Shown: piece by piece, positions 42,658 to 50,366 of the stretch
Numbering within the stretch: position 1 is the first letter of the stretch
Layout: every line of letters begins with the position of its first letter
From: a virus
IMG/VR virus record: IMGVR_UViG_3300010885_015913
Coordinates: 1 to 55,681 of that record
Direction: 5' to 3' (one strand)
DNA: 55,681 nucleotides
Notes under the pieces: generated by a model
The model's database searches: none
Seen by the model: the letters and a program-made list of their open reading frames with translations, nothing else
What the model was told of the DNA's origin: nothing
Program-made: the position numbers and the translations under genes

Positions 42658-43169
42658 TTCCCAAACGCCCTGCCACCAAAGTGAAACGCAATAATCGAAG
42701 CGAAGAGCGCCTGAGTTTCGTTATCCCAAAGCTGATCAGCTAATGTATTAAAGTCCACGCCGCTAGTCAAGCCTTTGTATGCCAGCGTTGCATCTATAGC
42801 TACCAACAAGAAGAAGAACCCGTAGGTAATAACAGGGCGCACACTAGCCCGTAAGTCTTTCATCCACGTAGATGTACCCTCAGAGAGAGATGCGTCATGC
42901 GTGTATATGGCATTCATCTCCGCTTGTTGTGCGCCAATTAACGATACTTTCTCCGCAGATGCTGTCTGCGTCTTTATCTCGTCAAGCTTAATGGCTTCAA
43001 TCTGCTGTTGGGCTACGTATCCTGCGGCGGCTAGTTGTAGTTCACGCTCGGTCTGCATCTGAGCTAGTTTAAGTTCGTGAGACTTATCTTGTCTGTCTTG
43101 GAAAACGTCTAGTATCTTGGGCAAGCCGCCCATCAAAAAACTAACAAGCGTTGAAAGTAGTGTCAGCAT
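42654..43169 (-). CDS. Putative holin (GTA-holin 3TM-like)
   Basis: 171 residues. A short N-terminal membrane helix (LSTLVSFLMGGLPKIL), a long charged coiled coil (about 25-100) and a C-terminal half with SVRPVITYGFFFLLVAIDAT as a membrane helix and a further hydrophobic segment near the end (ALFASIIAFHFGGRAFG). This is the pattern of the phage holin family related to the gene-transfer-agent holin. It overlaps the lysozyme gene by 4 bp and precedes it in transcription. Confidence 0.75.
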   Translation of the reverse strand: MLTLLSTLVSFLMGGLPKILDVFQDRQDKSHELKLAQMQTERELQLAAAGYVAQQQIEAIKLDEIKTQTASAEKVSLIGAQQAEMNAIYTHDASLSEGTSTWMKDLRASVRPVITYGFFFLLVAIDATLAYKGLTSGVDFNTLADQLWDNETQALFASIIAFHFGGRAFGK

Positions 43170-43429
43170 TATCTTTTAGCCCTTTCTTCCATTAGTTTGA
43201 TGCGAACTTGCAGGTCATGCAAGTCTTTGTAAATGTCTTCTTTTAGCTTGTGCCTAGCCTCTGCACTTAACGGGCTGTCAGTTGGCACACCCTGTGGAGT
43301 AATCAACGCTGGCATAGAACCTTCAATTTTAGTCAAGCGGGTATTGAACGAACCAACTTCCCCAAGCAGCCAAGCTAGGCTTGCAACCACAATAGGCACA
43401 ATTGCTTTAAGTGCGTCTGACCAGTTCAT
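43169..43429 (-). CDS. Small membrane protein of the lysis cassette
   Basis: 86 residues: one membrane helix at the N-terminus (ALKAIVPIVVASLAWLLG), then a hydrophilic loop and an amphipathic Lys/Glu C-terminal helix (KDLHDLQVRIKLMEERAKR). The layout resembles an i-spanin or holin-accessory (one N-terminal anchor, coiled periplasmic part). It shares its stop region with the holin start. No lipoprotein partner is seen nearby. Confidence 0.6.
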   Translation of the reverse strand: MNWSDALKAIVPIVVASLAWLLGEVGSFNTRLTKIEGSMPALITPQGVPTDSPLSAEARHKLKEDIYKDLHDLQVRIKLMEERAKR

Positions 43430-43722
43430 TGTTCCCCCTGCATTTGCATTAATATTTTGGCTCGTAGTTCACGCATCTTCTTTACTTCTTCCATCGCTGC
43501 AATCGTGGCGTTGTTCATGTCCATATACATGATGCCCATAATTGGTAGAGCAATTACTAGCACAAGACACAGAACAAGGACGGTGACGAGTAAGCTCCAT
43601 GGTATGTGTGGCTCGTTCGAATCAGGATCATTAGCCATAGGAACCACAATATTATGAACACGACCGCGATTATTGATGTCATCTGTTCCGCGATTTTTTT
43701 TCTTATACTTGCCCGTCGCCAT
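43426..43722 (-). CDS. Small membrane protein, overlapping-frame member of the lysis cassette
   Basis: 98 residues: basic N-terminus (MATGKYKKKNRG), a membrane helix (about 43-66, LLVTVLVLCLVLVIALPIMG) and a short coil (AAMEEVKKMRELRAK). Its first 166 bp overlap the 3' part of the 43557 gene in another frame, so the same DNA encodes two membrane-linked proteins. This is unusual and resembles, in layout only, the nested Rz/Rz1 arrangement. Function likely in lysis. Confidence 0.55.
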   Translation of the reverse strand: MATGKYKKKNRGTDDINNRGRVHNIVVPMANDPDSNEPHIPWSLLVTVLVLCLVLVIALPIMGIMYMDMNNATIAAMEEVKKMRELRAKILMQMQGEQ

Positions 43723-44168
43723 ACTGCCGCCTGTTGCTTTAGTAATTCCTGACGCTGCACCTCTGCCCGCTCTACTTTCACCCTATCGCGCATAGCTTCA
43801 AATTCTGACCATATCGCACCGAGTTCCTTAGGCGCTTGGTAGACTAATGTCTCGCGTAACTCAGTCTCTAACCGCATCATTTCTTTTACTGCCATAACCC
43901 TGTTAAATGCTTCTTGGTTTACAGACAGATTAGGGTCACGCTCTTTCTTTGTCTTTAACTCTTCTTCGTGAACGTGTTTTTCAAGCTGCTCATGCGCTTT
44001 AAAAAAGTTTCCCAAATGACCGCCAATGTCTGCAACAACGTCTTTGACTTGGCCGTAAGCATCCACCAGCTCCATACCTTGCGCCTTGTATTCCTGATAC
44101 ATAGCGCAACCTTGCTTAATTGCCGTTGCAGCCAGTCTTGCACCTGCAAGGATCGTAAGAGGATCCAC
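43557..44168 (-). CDS. Coiled-coil protein with C-terminal membrane anchor
   Basis: 203 residues. A short hydrophobic N-terminal segment (LTILAGARLAATAI), long charged coiled coils (about 55-150), and a C-terminal membrane helix SIIAVVFIILWFLWLMILI with a short tail. It could span the envelope. It lies 1 bp from the 44170 gene and overlaps the 43426 gene by 166 bp. Role in lysis or a membrane-bound virion function is inferred from context. Confidence 0.55.
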   Translation of the reverse strand: MDPLTILAGARLAATAIKQGCAMYQEYKAQGMELVDAYGQVKDVVADIGGHLGNFFKAHEQLEKHVHEEELKTKKERDPNLSVNQEAFNRVMAVKEMMRLETELRETLVYQAPKELGAIWSEFEAMRDRVKVERAEVQRQELLKQQAAVWRRASIRKKIAEQMTSIIAVVFIILWFLWLMILIRTSHTYHGAYSSPSLFCVLC

Positions 44169-44169
44169 T

Positions 44170-44364
44170 TCATCCTATAAACCGTTTAACAAGCTCAGCA
44201 GCTACGCCGGGGCCAAGTAACACAAGCACCATCAATGCATAGATCAAATGCTCAATCTTTTGCATTCGTTTAGAGCCTTCATCGAATCTACGTTGAATGC
44301 CCTCATATCGTTCAGCGCATACAGCTTCATGCACTGACAAACGTGTATCGGTATCCTCAACCAT
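44170..44364 (-). CDS. Small C-terminally anchored membrane protein
   Basis: 64 residues: hydrophilic N-terminal half with charged helix (GIQRRFDEGSKRMQKIEH) and one membrane helix near the C-terminus (LIYALMVLVLLGPGVAAELV). The form recalls XhlA-type holin accessories. Its start overlaps the upstream gene by 8 bp. Together with the downstream genes it makes a lysis-like cassette. Confidence 0.55.
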   Translation of the reverse strand: MVEDTDTRLSVHEAVCAERYEGIQRRFDEGSKRMQKIEHLIYALMVLVLLGPGVAAELVKRFIG

Positions 44365-44530
44365 TTGCGACCTCGGGTTCTACCTTCTCAGCATTAGCCG
44401 CCTGTATCTGCGGTATAGCCTGATTATGAATAGACTGAATAAGCTGGAATGAATGAGTGTACGGAAGCTGACCCAAAGCAGTCAGCAACTCGTTAATCTC
44501 ATCAATTGTAAATTTTAAATTAATGTCCAT
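44357..44530 (-). CDS. Small helical phage protein, unknown function
   Basis: 57 residues from ATG 44530, supported by AAGGTGG just upstream; a further in-frame GTG at 44539 is less likely. Pattern FTIDEINELLTALGQLPY then SFQLIQSIHNQAIPQI, a helical protein type common in phages near the lysis or tail genes. Function unknown. Confidence 0.6.
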   Translation of the reverse strand: MDINLKFTIDEINELLTALGQLPYTHSFQLIQSIHNQAIPQIQAANAEKVEPEVANG

Positions 44531-44540
44531 AGCTACCACC

Positions 44541-44912
44541 TTATGCAGTTTGAACTGCTACCCAAGATGTTGTAGCTTCATCCCATGTATAAGGATTTTC
44601 CATCGTTGCGTCTGTAGGCACAGGCGTAGGTGGTTGCCACTGAGCATTAGCATCTAGTGTCCAGCTTGCATACGGCTGTGGAGGAGCAAACGCATCTATG
44701 TCTGCGTGATACTTGTAGCCAATACCAGCGTAGTTCTTACGCTTATTACCGTTGTAACTTGTTTGTTTCCATGTGCCGCCAAGTACGCGCTCGCAGAACG
44801 CAGCACCGATATGTTCTTTTTCAACGCCATGAGCGTCAGCAGTGTCTTTGTTGTCTACAACGATTACACGCAGAACGATATTGTTGACATCCAATTCAGC
44901 AAAATGTGCCAT
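44541..44912 (-). CDS. Conserved phage tail-module protein (MAHFAELD type)
   Basis: 123 residues, beginning MAHFAELDVNNIVLRVIVVD, with GGTWKQTSYNGNKRKNYAGI and PPQPYASWTLDANAQWQPP. This combination is very common in marine and freshwater phages near tail-fibre genes. Function not established; sometimes tail-fibre-associated. The start overlaps the 2OG-oxygenase-like stop by 1 bp. Confidence 0.7.
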   Translation of the reverse strand: MAHFAELDVNNIVLRVIVVDNKDTADAHGVEKEHIGAAFCERVLGGTWKQTSYNGNKRKNYAGIGYKYHADIDAFAPPQPYASWTLDANAQWQPPTPVPTDATMENPYTWDEATTSWVAVQTA

Positions 44913-45520
44913 TACTCTTCTCCTAAATGTAAACCTGTCAGACTCTCGTCCGAACCAATGTAACCTTTAACAAAGGTGTTAAACGAAATGCTAATGCGTG
45001 TCCCATCACCCTGCTTAGTCTGAACCATGTGCGTCAAGTCGGACGGGAAGATAATCAAGTCTCCTGCACCTGTTTCATACCACCAACTTTCACTGTTCCA
45101 ATGGTTCCAGTTTTCACTTGGTAGTTTTATTCTTTCGTAACCATCTTTGTAAAAATAAATTCTGTCTGATTCTCTATCTGCTTGTGGGTAAAACACACCA
45201 GAAATAATGCTGTTAGGGTGCGCATGTTTATGATGGTACTGACCCTTATCGGTAAAATTAGCCCACGACTGCGTTATGTATGGTGTTACATCAAACTTAG
45301 GTGCATACACTGATTTAAAATAATCCAGCATAGCTGTTTCAATAAACTCACGAATTTCTGTCATCTCGACAGACTTCAGAATTTTTCGGTTCTCGCTAGT
45401 GGTATTACCTTCGTTTGGATAACGCACTTGTTCTCTAATGAACTTTAATTCATCTTTAGTCAGATCACGATCAAACTTAGAAAAACCAACGGCTGTTGGA
45501 AATAGATTGTTTATGTTCAT
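44912..45520 (-). CDS. 2OG-Fe(II) oxygenase-like protein (TIGR02466-like)
   Basis: 202 residues. The metal-site region QYHHKHAHPNSIISGVFYP (94-112) and distal GDLIIFPSDLTHMVQ (153-167, His164) with Arg175 in RISISFN follow the double-stranded beta-helix plan of 2-oxoglutarate/Fe(II) oxygenases. Normally the first His is paired with Asp; here HKHAH supplies the ligands as in the TIGR02466 family. Phages carry such enzymes in tail regions; the target (fibre residue, nucleic acid or host molecule) is unknown. Overlaps its neighbours. Confidence 0.75.
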   Translation of the reverse strand: MNINNLFPTAVGFSKFDRDLTKDELKFIREQVRYPNEGNTTSENRKILKSVEMTEIREFIETAMLDYFKSVYAPKFDVTPYITQSWANFTDKGQYHHKHAHPNSIISGVFYPQADRESDRIYFYKDGYERIKLPSENWNHWNSESWWYETGAGDLIIFPSDLTHMVQTKQGDGTRISISFNTFVKGYIGSDESLTGLHLGEE

Positions 45521-45771
45521 GCAACCGCCTGATCGTATATCTCTTGTTGACCGCGCATTTGCACTCGTTGCTCTTTAGTCCAGATTGTATTAATCGTGTC
45601 CTCAAAAGCTTTTATCTTTTCCATCGTCTCTAACACTTCTTCCATGCTTGGGCACGGACGTGGGTCTTCCCATCGTGTAAACGTGGTGTTGCTTATTTCC
45701 CATTTAGCGCCGGGGCGCAGTAGGTGCATAGCTGTGTCGATACCGTAGAGTTGATAATGTTTAGTGTCCAT
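45517..45771 (-). CDS. Small conserved tail-module protein
   Basis: 84 residues. Pattern YGIDTAMHLLRPGAKWEISN and FTRWEDPRPCPSMEEVLETM, followed by a helix. It resembles small phage proteins of the XkdW-like type found beside fibre genes. It may be a fibre chaperone or accessory; low certainty. Overlaps the oxygenase-like gene by 4 bp. Confidence 0.6.
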   Translation of the reverse strand: MDTKHYQLYGIDTAMHLLRPGAKWEISNTTFTRWEDPRPCPSMEEVLETMEKIKAFEDTINTIWTKEQRVQMRGQQEIYDQAVA

Positions 45772-45775
45772 GTGT

Positions 45776-47449
45776 TTAGTAATTTAGTTTAAGAATAACG
45801 ATACCTGAACCGCCTGATTTAGCCCCTGAGCCGTGCGATCCGCCACCGCCACCACCTGTGTTAGCAGTTCCGTTTGCTCCTGTTGTGGTGCCTCCATACC
45901 CATTGCCACCGCCGCCTACTCCACCAATACCCCCATTAGGAGCTGATGGACTGTGGTACGCACCACCGCCGCCGCCAGCATAAATTACAGATTGACCAGT
46001 AATTGCAGAAGATAATCCAATGCCACCATAACCAGCATATGTAGAAATTGTTGTTGTATTTTGACCAACAGACCCTGCTCCACCACCGCCCCCACCACCA
46101 GCTTGAGGCGCACCATTTCCACCGTTATTTCCTTGTGAACCATATATTGCAATACCGCCTGTTGTAATACCAGCAGAAAATCCACCACCACCACCTGACG
46201 CACCATTTCCACCGTTAGGGCCAGATGCGCCAGTGCCACCACCTCCGCCACCATACGAAGTAATTGTGTAAAAAGTAGAATTCCCCCCAGCAGTGCCAAT
46301 TACACCATCTGAATCAGAACCCGGGCCGCCGTTGCCAACAGTAATAGTTGACGAGTTTCCAGCAGTTACGGCATAAGCAGTGCCAGCTAAAAAACCACCC
46401 CCACCGCCGCCTCCAGCACGACCACCACCTCCACCACCACCTATAACCAAATAATCCACGCTAGTAACACCAGCAGGTATCGTATATGACTGTGTAGATG
46501 TAAAAGAAACAGAGCTAATAACAGGGGCTACGTATCTGATGATGACTATACCGCTGCCGCCAGCGCCGCCTGTACCACTTCTGCCACCGCCGCCACCTGA
46601 CCCAGTATTTATTGTTCCAGCACTACCTGATGTATTCCCGCCACCATTACCTCCGATACCAGAACCACCTGTACCAGCTGTCCCTCCACTGCTACCTCCA
46701 CCACCCCCAGCGTAAGTAACAGATGAACCAGTAATTGTTGATGCTTGCCCAGCACCGCCATTACCACCTTGTGGAGCAGTTCCAGCGTTACCTACTGCGC
46801 TAGCACCTCCACCACCACCGGCATTAAAATCACCAGTATAAGAATTGCCGCCATTAAACCCTTGATACGCTACAGCAGGAGCGCCGTAACCACCGGCAGA
46901 AGGTGCGCTAGGCGTGTTTCCAGCGCCTCCTGTTGCGCTTTGCGACGCAGCACCGCCGCCAGAACCGCCAGCAAAACCGGGGCCACCTTGACCCGGAGGA
47001 AGGAAACCTCCACCAGCGCCTCCACCAGCAGAATTGATAGAAGAAAAAACTGAATCAGTACCATTTTTGCCGTTGTTTGCGACCGTGTATGTAGGCGCAT
47101 CATTGGCTCCACCACCACCACCACCGCCAACAGTAACAGCGTATGTAGTGCCGGGTACAACAGTTAAAGCAGTTCCTGTTCTAAAACCCCCAGCACCGCC
47201 TCCACCGCCTGTATGACCTCCACCTCCACCGCCGCCAGCCACCACCAGATAATCCACCTGCGTAACACCAGCAGGTGCAGTCCAGTAGCCAGAAGCAGTA
47301 AAGCTTTGTATAACAGTCGAGCCGATACCGGGCCACACGCCTGAACGGATGGCTTGCAAAGCTTGGTTTAACGTCCACACACCTGACGCTTGCGTTGTAG
47401 ATATTGTTATCGGAGCCTTGGTGATAATCCGACCGGGATAATTACTCAT
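45776..47449 (-). CDS. Glycine-rich adhesin-like tail protein, paralogue 1
   Basis: 557 residues. N-terminal attachment part (SNYPGRIITKAPITI, about 1-45), then two Gly-rich units, each opening with VDYLV(V/I)(A/G)GGGGGGG and closing with GGSGIVI. Runs of GGGGG and Gly-Gly-x motifs are the hallmark of polyglycine-helix receptor-binding domains such as T-even gp38 adhesins. It is a likely host-recognition or fibre-tip protein. It is paralogous to the next gene, from which it is separated by 8 bp. Confidence 0.75.
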   Translation of the reverse strand: MSNYPGRIITKAPITISTTQASGVWTLNQALQAIRSGVWPGIGSTVIQSFTASGYWTAPAGVTQVDYLVVAGGGGGGGHTGGGGGAGGFRTGTALTVVPGTTYAVTVGGGGGGGANDAPTYTVANNGKNGTDSVFSSINSAGGGAGGGFLPPGQGGPGFAGGSGGGAASQSATGGAGNTPSAPSAGGYGAPAVAYQGFNGGNSYTGDFNAGGGGGASAVGNAGTAPQGGNGGAGQASTITGSSVTYAGGGGGSSGGTAGTGGSGIGGNGGGNTSGSAGTINTGSGGGGGRSGTGGAGGSGIVIIRYVAPVISSVSFTSTQSYTIPAGVTSVDYLVIGGGGGGGRAGGGGGGGFLAGTAYAVTAGNSSTITVGNGGPGSDSDGVIGTAGGNSTFYTITSYGGGGGGTGASGPNGGNGASGGGGGFSAGITTGGIAIYGSQGNNGGNGAPQAGGGGGGGAGSVGQNTTTISTYAGYGGIGLSSAITGQSVIYAGGGGGAYHSPSAPNGGIGGVGGGGNGYGGTTTGANGTANTGGGGGGSHGSGAKSGGSGIVILKLNY

Positions 47450-47457
47450 CGTTCACC

Positions 47458-49179
47458 TTATGAATATAATCTTAGGATAACTATGCCAGAGCCACCTAGA
47501 CCACCAGAACCGGGGCCTCCGCCAGCTCCGCCACCGCCACCGCCACCAGTATTGGCAGTTCCAGAGGTTCCATTTCCTCCACTGGGACTAGCGCCAGCAC
47601 CGCCACCGCCAAGACCACCTGCACCGCCTGTTGCGTTATACGACCCGCCGCCGCCGCCGCCAGCATAGTAAACACCAGACCCAGAAAGACCGGACGCTAA
47701 ACCAGCGCCTCCAGCACCCCCAATTGCAGAAGCGCTGTAATTTGGATAAATTGTGCTTCCTTGATAACCTGAAGAACCCGCGCCGCCGCCGCCTCCGCCG
47801 CCGCCATTTACTCCGTCAGCGCCAGCATTTCCTTGACCACTTGTACCAGCAAGGCCAACAGTTTGACCAGCAGGTTGACCTGAAAGTGGGCTACATCCAC
47901 CACCGCCAGAACCGCCAGTTGTTGCTACAGCAGCACCACCACCTAATCCGCCGCCAGTTGCTGTAATAGATGCAGGTGCGCCGATTGAAGAATCTAATCC
48001 AGCGGTAGCACCGTTATATGTACCTCCGGGAGTATTACCGCCAACGCCGCCAGAACCAACAGTAATTGTGTATGTACCAGAAACAGAAAGCCCTACACCT
48101 GCTTTAAATCCGCCAGCACCACCTCCACCACCCCAACCATAACCACCACCACCGCCGCCAGCAACTACAAGATAATCTGCTGTTGTAAAGCCAGAAGGTA
48201 TTGTGTAGGTAGTAGTCGCATTAAACGTAACGATAGTAACTTTAGGTTGTTGGTATTTAAGAATGACTATGCCTGAACCGCCAGCAGCGCCAGCGTTAGG
48301 TGGTCTATTTGTACCGCCCCCGCCCCCGCCAGAATTACTGCCACCCGCGCCCCCTCGATCTCCCGAGGCTGATGTTCCAGATGTTCCATTTTTCCCCGGG
48401 TTATACCCGTCACCACCAACACCACTTATGCTAACAGGACTGCCCAAATTATCACAACCACCGCCCCCACCGCCGCCGCCTACACCACCATTCCCGCCAT
48501 ACGATTGAGAGCCAGCCGAAAATATTCCGCCGCCGCCGCCGCCAGCAAAATAGTAACCAGCACCAGCAAGAGCGCTGGCTAAACCTGCACCACCCGCGCC
48601 AGCTATTAATGTTGTTACTTTATTTTGCCCGACACTACTTGCACCGCCCCCGCCAGCAGCCGTAGAACTATCTGAAGTTCCTCCAGCATTACCTTGACCA
48701 GCAGTACCTGCTCCTGCCGCCGCACCAACAGCCCCGCCGCCACCTGAACCACCAGACGTAGCAGCAGCAGCACCATTAGCGCCTGCACCACCTCCGCCGC
48801 CAGTTGCTGTAATAGATGCAGGTGCGCCGATTGAAGAATTAACCCCAGCACCACCAACTGTACCAATGACCCCCGCGCCACCACTACCAACAGTAATTGT
48901 GTACGAAGTGCCGGGAATCACGGCTAAACCTGAACCTGTAAGAAAACCACCTGCGCCTCCGCCAGCACCGTTAGATGAACCCCCAGCGCCGCCGCCAGCT
49001 ACAACCAGATACTCTACAGACGTAACACCTTGAGGGCATACCCACGTAGATGTTGCATTAAATATCTGTACAACGGTAGAAAAGCCTTTGTTAAGACTAG
49101 TCAAATTCCAAATAGCCGAACTCAGCGCGGTAGGCGTAGTACCACTTATTATCTGACCGGGATAACCATGAATTGCCAT
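47458..49179 (-). CDS. Glycine-rich adhesin-like tail protein, paralogue 2
   Basis: 573 residues, same plan as 45776-47449: MAIHGYPGQIISGTTPTAL N-terminus, then units with VEYLVVAGGGAGG and ADYLVVAGGGGGGYG, with closing segments GGSGIVILKY and GGSGIVILRLYS. Units in both paralogues contain the linker SSIGAPASITATGGG in this copy. Strong sequence conservation in strand openers with divergence in Gly loops suggests diversification of receptor specificity. The Gly-rich coding makes this stretch GC-richer than its surroundings. Confidence 0.75.
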   Translation of the reverse strand: MAIHGYPGQIISGTTPTALSSAIWNLTSLNKGFSTVVQIFNATSTWVCPQGVTSVEYLVVAGGGAGGSSNGAGGGAGGFLTGSGLAVIPGTSYTITVGSGGAGVIGTVGGAGVNSSIGAPASITATGGGGGAGANGAAAATSGGSGGGGAVGAAAGAGTAGQGNAGGTSDSSTAAGGGGASSVGQNKVTTLIAGAGGAGLASALAGAGYYFAGGGGGGIFSAGSQSYGGNGGVGGGGGGGGCDNLGSPVSISGVGGDGYNPGKNGTSGTSASGDRGGAGGSNSGGGGGGTNRPPNAGAAGGSGIVILKYQQPKVTIVTFNATTTYTIPSGFTTADYLVVAGGGGGGYGWGGGGGAGGFKAGVGLSVSGTYTITVGSGGVGGNTPGGTYNGATAGLDSSIGAPASITATGGGLGGGAAVATTGGSGGGGCSPLSGQPAGQTVGLAGTSGQGNAGADGVNGGGGGGGGAGSSGYQGSTIYPNYSASAIGGAGGAGLASGLSGSGVYYAGGGGGGSYNATGGAGGLGGGGAGASPSGGNGTSGTANTGGGGGGGAGGGPGSGGLGGSGIVILRLYS

Positions 49180-49188
49180 AGCAACCCC

Positions 49189-49584
49189 TTAAGTTATATC
49201 TTCGTAGCTTATTGAGTAGGTGATCCCACTAGCTGTACCAGATGTGACCGAAATACTTGTGCCTTCTTCTAAGTAAATCGCTGTAGTTTTATCCGTAACG
49301 ATTAACGAAGCGTCAGCAGGTACAGATACTGTACTTACGATTGGATACGCAGTACCGCCAGCAGGAGCAGAGCCTTGCGCAACTGCACCGTTTGTGTAGA
49401 GAGACACCGTAGTATCTACAGCAGCGGAACCATTCACATTAGCAGCAACAATCTGGTTGATCTTAAAGACCTTGCCAGACGAAGCTGCATTAGGTAACAG
49501 AACCACCGCAGCAGTACCAGATGGGGTGTAGTACGTCGTCTTACCATAAATGGAAGTGACTGCAACAATATTGGGGTTAGCCAT
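49189..49584 (-). CDS. Conserved beta-rich tail protein (MANPNIV type)
   Basis: 131 residues, beginning MANPNIVAVTSIYGKTTYYT, with KVFKINQIVAANVNGSAAVD and TTAIYLEEGTSISVTSG. A small beta-sandwich-like phage structural protein found beside fibre genes in many environmental phages. No catalytic motif. Ten bp from the glycine-rich gene and from the next upstream gene. Confidence 0.65.
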   Translation of the reverse strand: MANPNIVAVTSIYGKTTYYTPSGTAAVVLLPNAASSGKVFKINQIVAANVNGSAAVDTTVSLYTNGAVAQGSAPAGGTAYPIVSTVSVPADASLIVTDKTTAIYLEEGTSISVTSGTASGITYSISYEDIT

Positions 49585-49593
49585 GATTACTCC

Positions 49594-50064
49594 TTAGAAT
49601 CCAAAGATCATCGCCATAGCGATAGATTTACCTGTTGTAATGCCACCTGATGCTGCAGACCATGTTGGTGCGCTTGCGCCATTACTTGTTAACACTTGAC
49701 CCGCAGTACCAGCCGAAGTAAACGCATACGCAGTGCCGGTACCATAAGGCACAGCGCCCGCAACAGGCGTAGCTGTCGCATTAGTGCCACCATTTGCTAT
49801 TGCTAATGTACCTGCAACAGTTACAACGCCTGTGGTAGCAGTACTAGGCGTTAAGCCTGTACTACCAAATGAAATAGATGACACATTGGTAACCGAGGCT
49901 TTAGTAGCAATGGTTTGCAACGCGCCTGCGTTGTCTTTATAAAAAAGCTTACCATCAGTAATATTGATGGCTAACTCACCATCAGCCAAGTTAGTAGTGC
50001 TTGGAGAAGCTGCTGCTGTTGTGCTATAGTATAGCTTTATTGGGGTATAGCCTGCTTGTGCCAT
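49594..50064 (-). CDS. Tail fibre-like protein
   Basis: 156 residues, beginning MAQAGYTPIKLYYSTTAAAS, followed by NLADGELAINITDGKLFYKD, a typical start of phage fibres. A repeat-like ANGGTNATATPVAGAVPYG follows, and the chain ends AMIFGF. It could be a fibre shaft component or a fibre subunit. It overlaps the upstream 97-residue gene by 1 bp; AGGAGGA in that gene's end is its ribosome binding site. Confidence 0.7.
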   Translation of the reverse strand: MAQAGYTPIKLYYSTTAAASPSTTNLADGELAINITDGKLFYKDNAGALQTIATKASVTNVSSISFGSTGLTPSTATTGVVTVAGTLAIANGGTNATATPVAGAVPYGTGTAYAFTSAGTAGQVLTSNGASAPTWSAASGGITTGKSIAMAMIFGF

Positions 50065-50357
50065 TAAAAGGTTCCTCCTGAAATACCGCCCGTTACGCCT
50101 GTGCCAGCAGTCAGTATGTTAGTTGACGAATTAAAACTGAGATTTGCTGATTGCGCCAGCACACTTGTACTTGACGCAAACAATACACCATTTGCAGTAA
50201 ATGTGGATAAGTTTGTACCCCCATTTGCAGTTGGTAAAACACCCGACACGCCAGTTGCCAAAGGTAAGCTAGCACCTTGACTCAGATCATACGTGTCGCT
50301 TGTCTGAATCTCTTGTATCGAGGTTGCGTTAAGTACGAGTGGATAACGTGCTGTCAT
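50064..50357 (-). CDS. Small tail fibre-like protein ending GGTF
   Basis: 97 residues with fibre repeats (LPTANGGTNLSTFTANGVLF, NLSFNSSTNILT) and the C-terminus GGISGGTF. The last Gly codons GGA-GGA form the Shine-Dalgarno of the next gene, and TTTTAATG couples stop and start. Probably a fibre segment. Similar C-terminus on the 40256 gene product. Confidence 0.65.
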   Translation of the reverse strand: MTARYPLVLNATSIQEIQTSDTYDLSQGASLPLATGVSGVLPTANGGTNLSTFTANGVLFASSTSVLAQSANLSFNSSTNILTAGTGVTGGISGGTF

Positions 50358-50366
50358 TTTTAATCC

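Noticed and set aside
47390-47668. Proline-rich frames on the plus strand within the Gly-rich adhesin genes
   Set aside because: Poly-Pro is the automatic complement of GGN glycine codons; no start signals.
45776-49179. CRISPR-like or satellite-like repeats
   Set aside because: The repeats are short, irregular and in frame as Gly codons; no constant repeat/spacer pattern.
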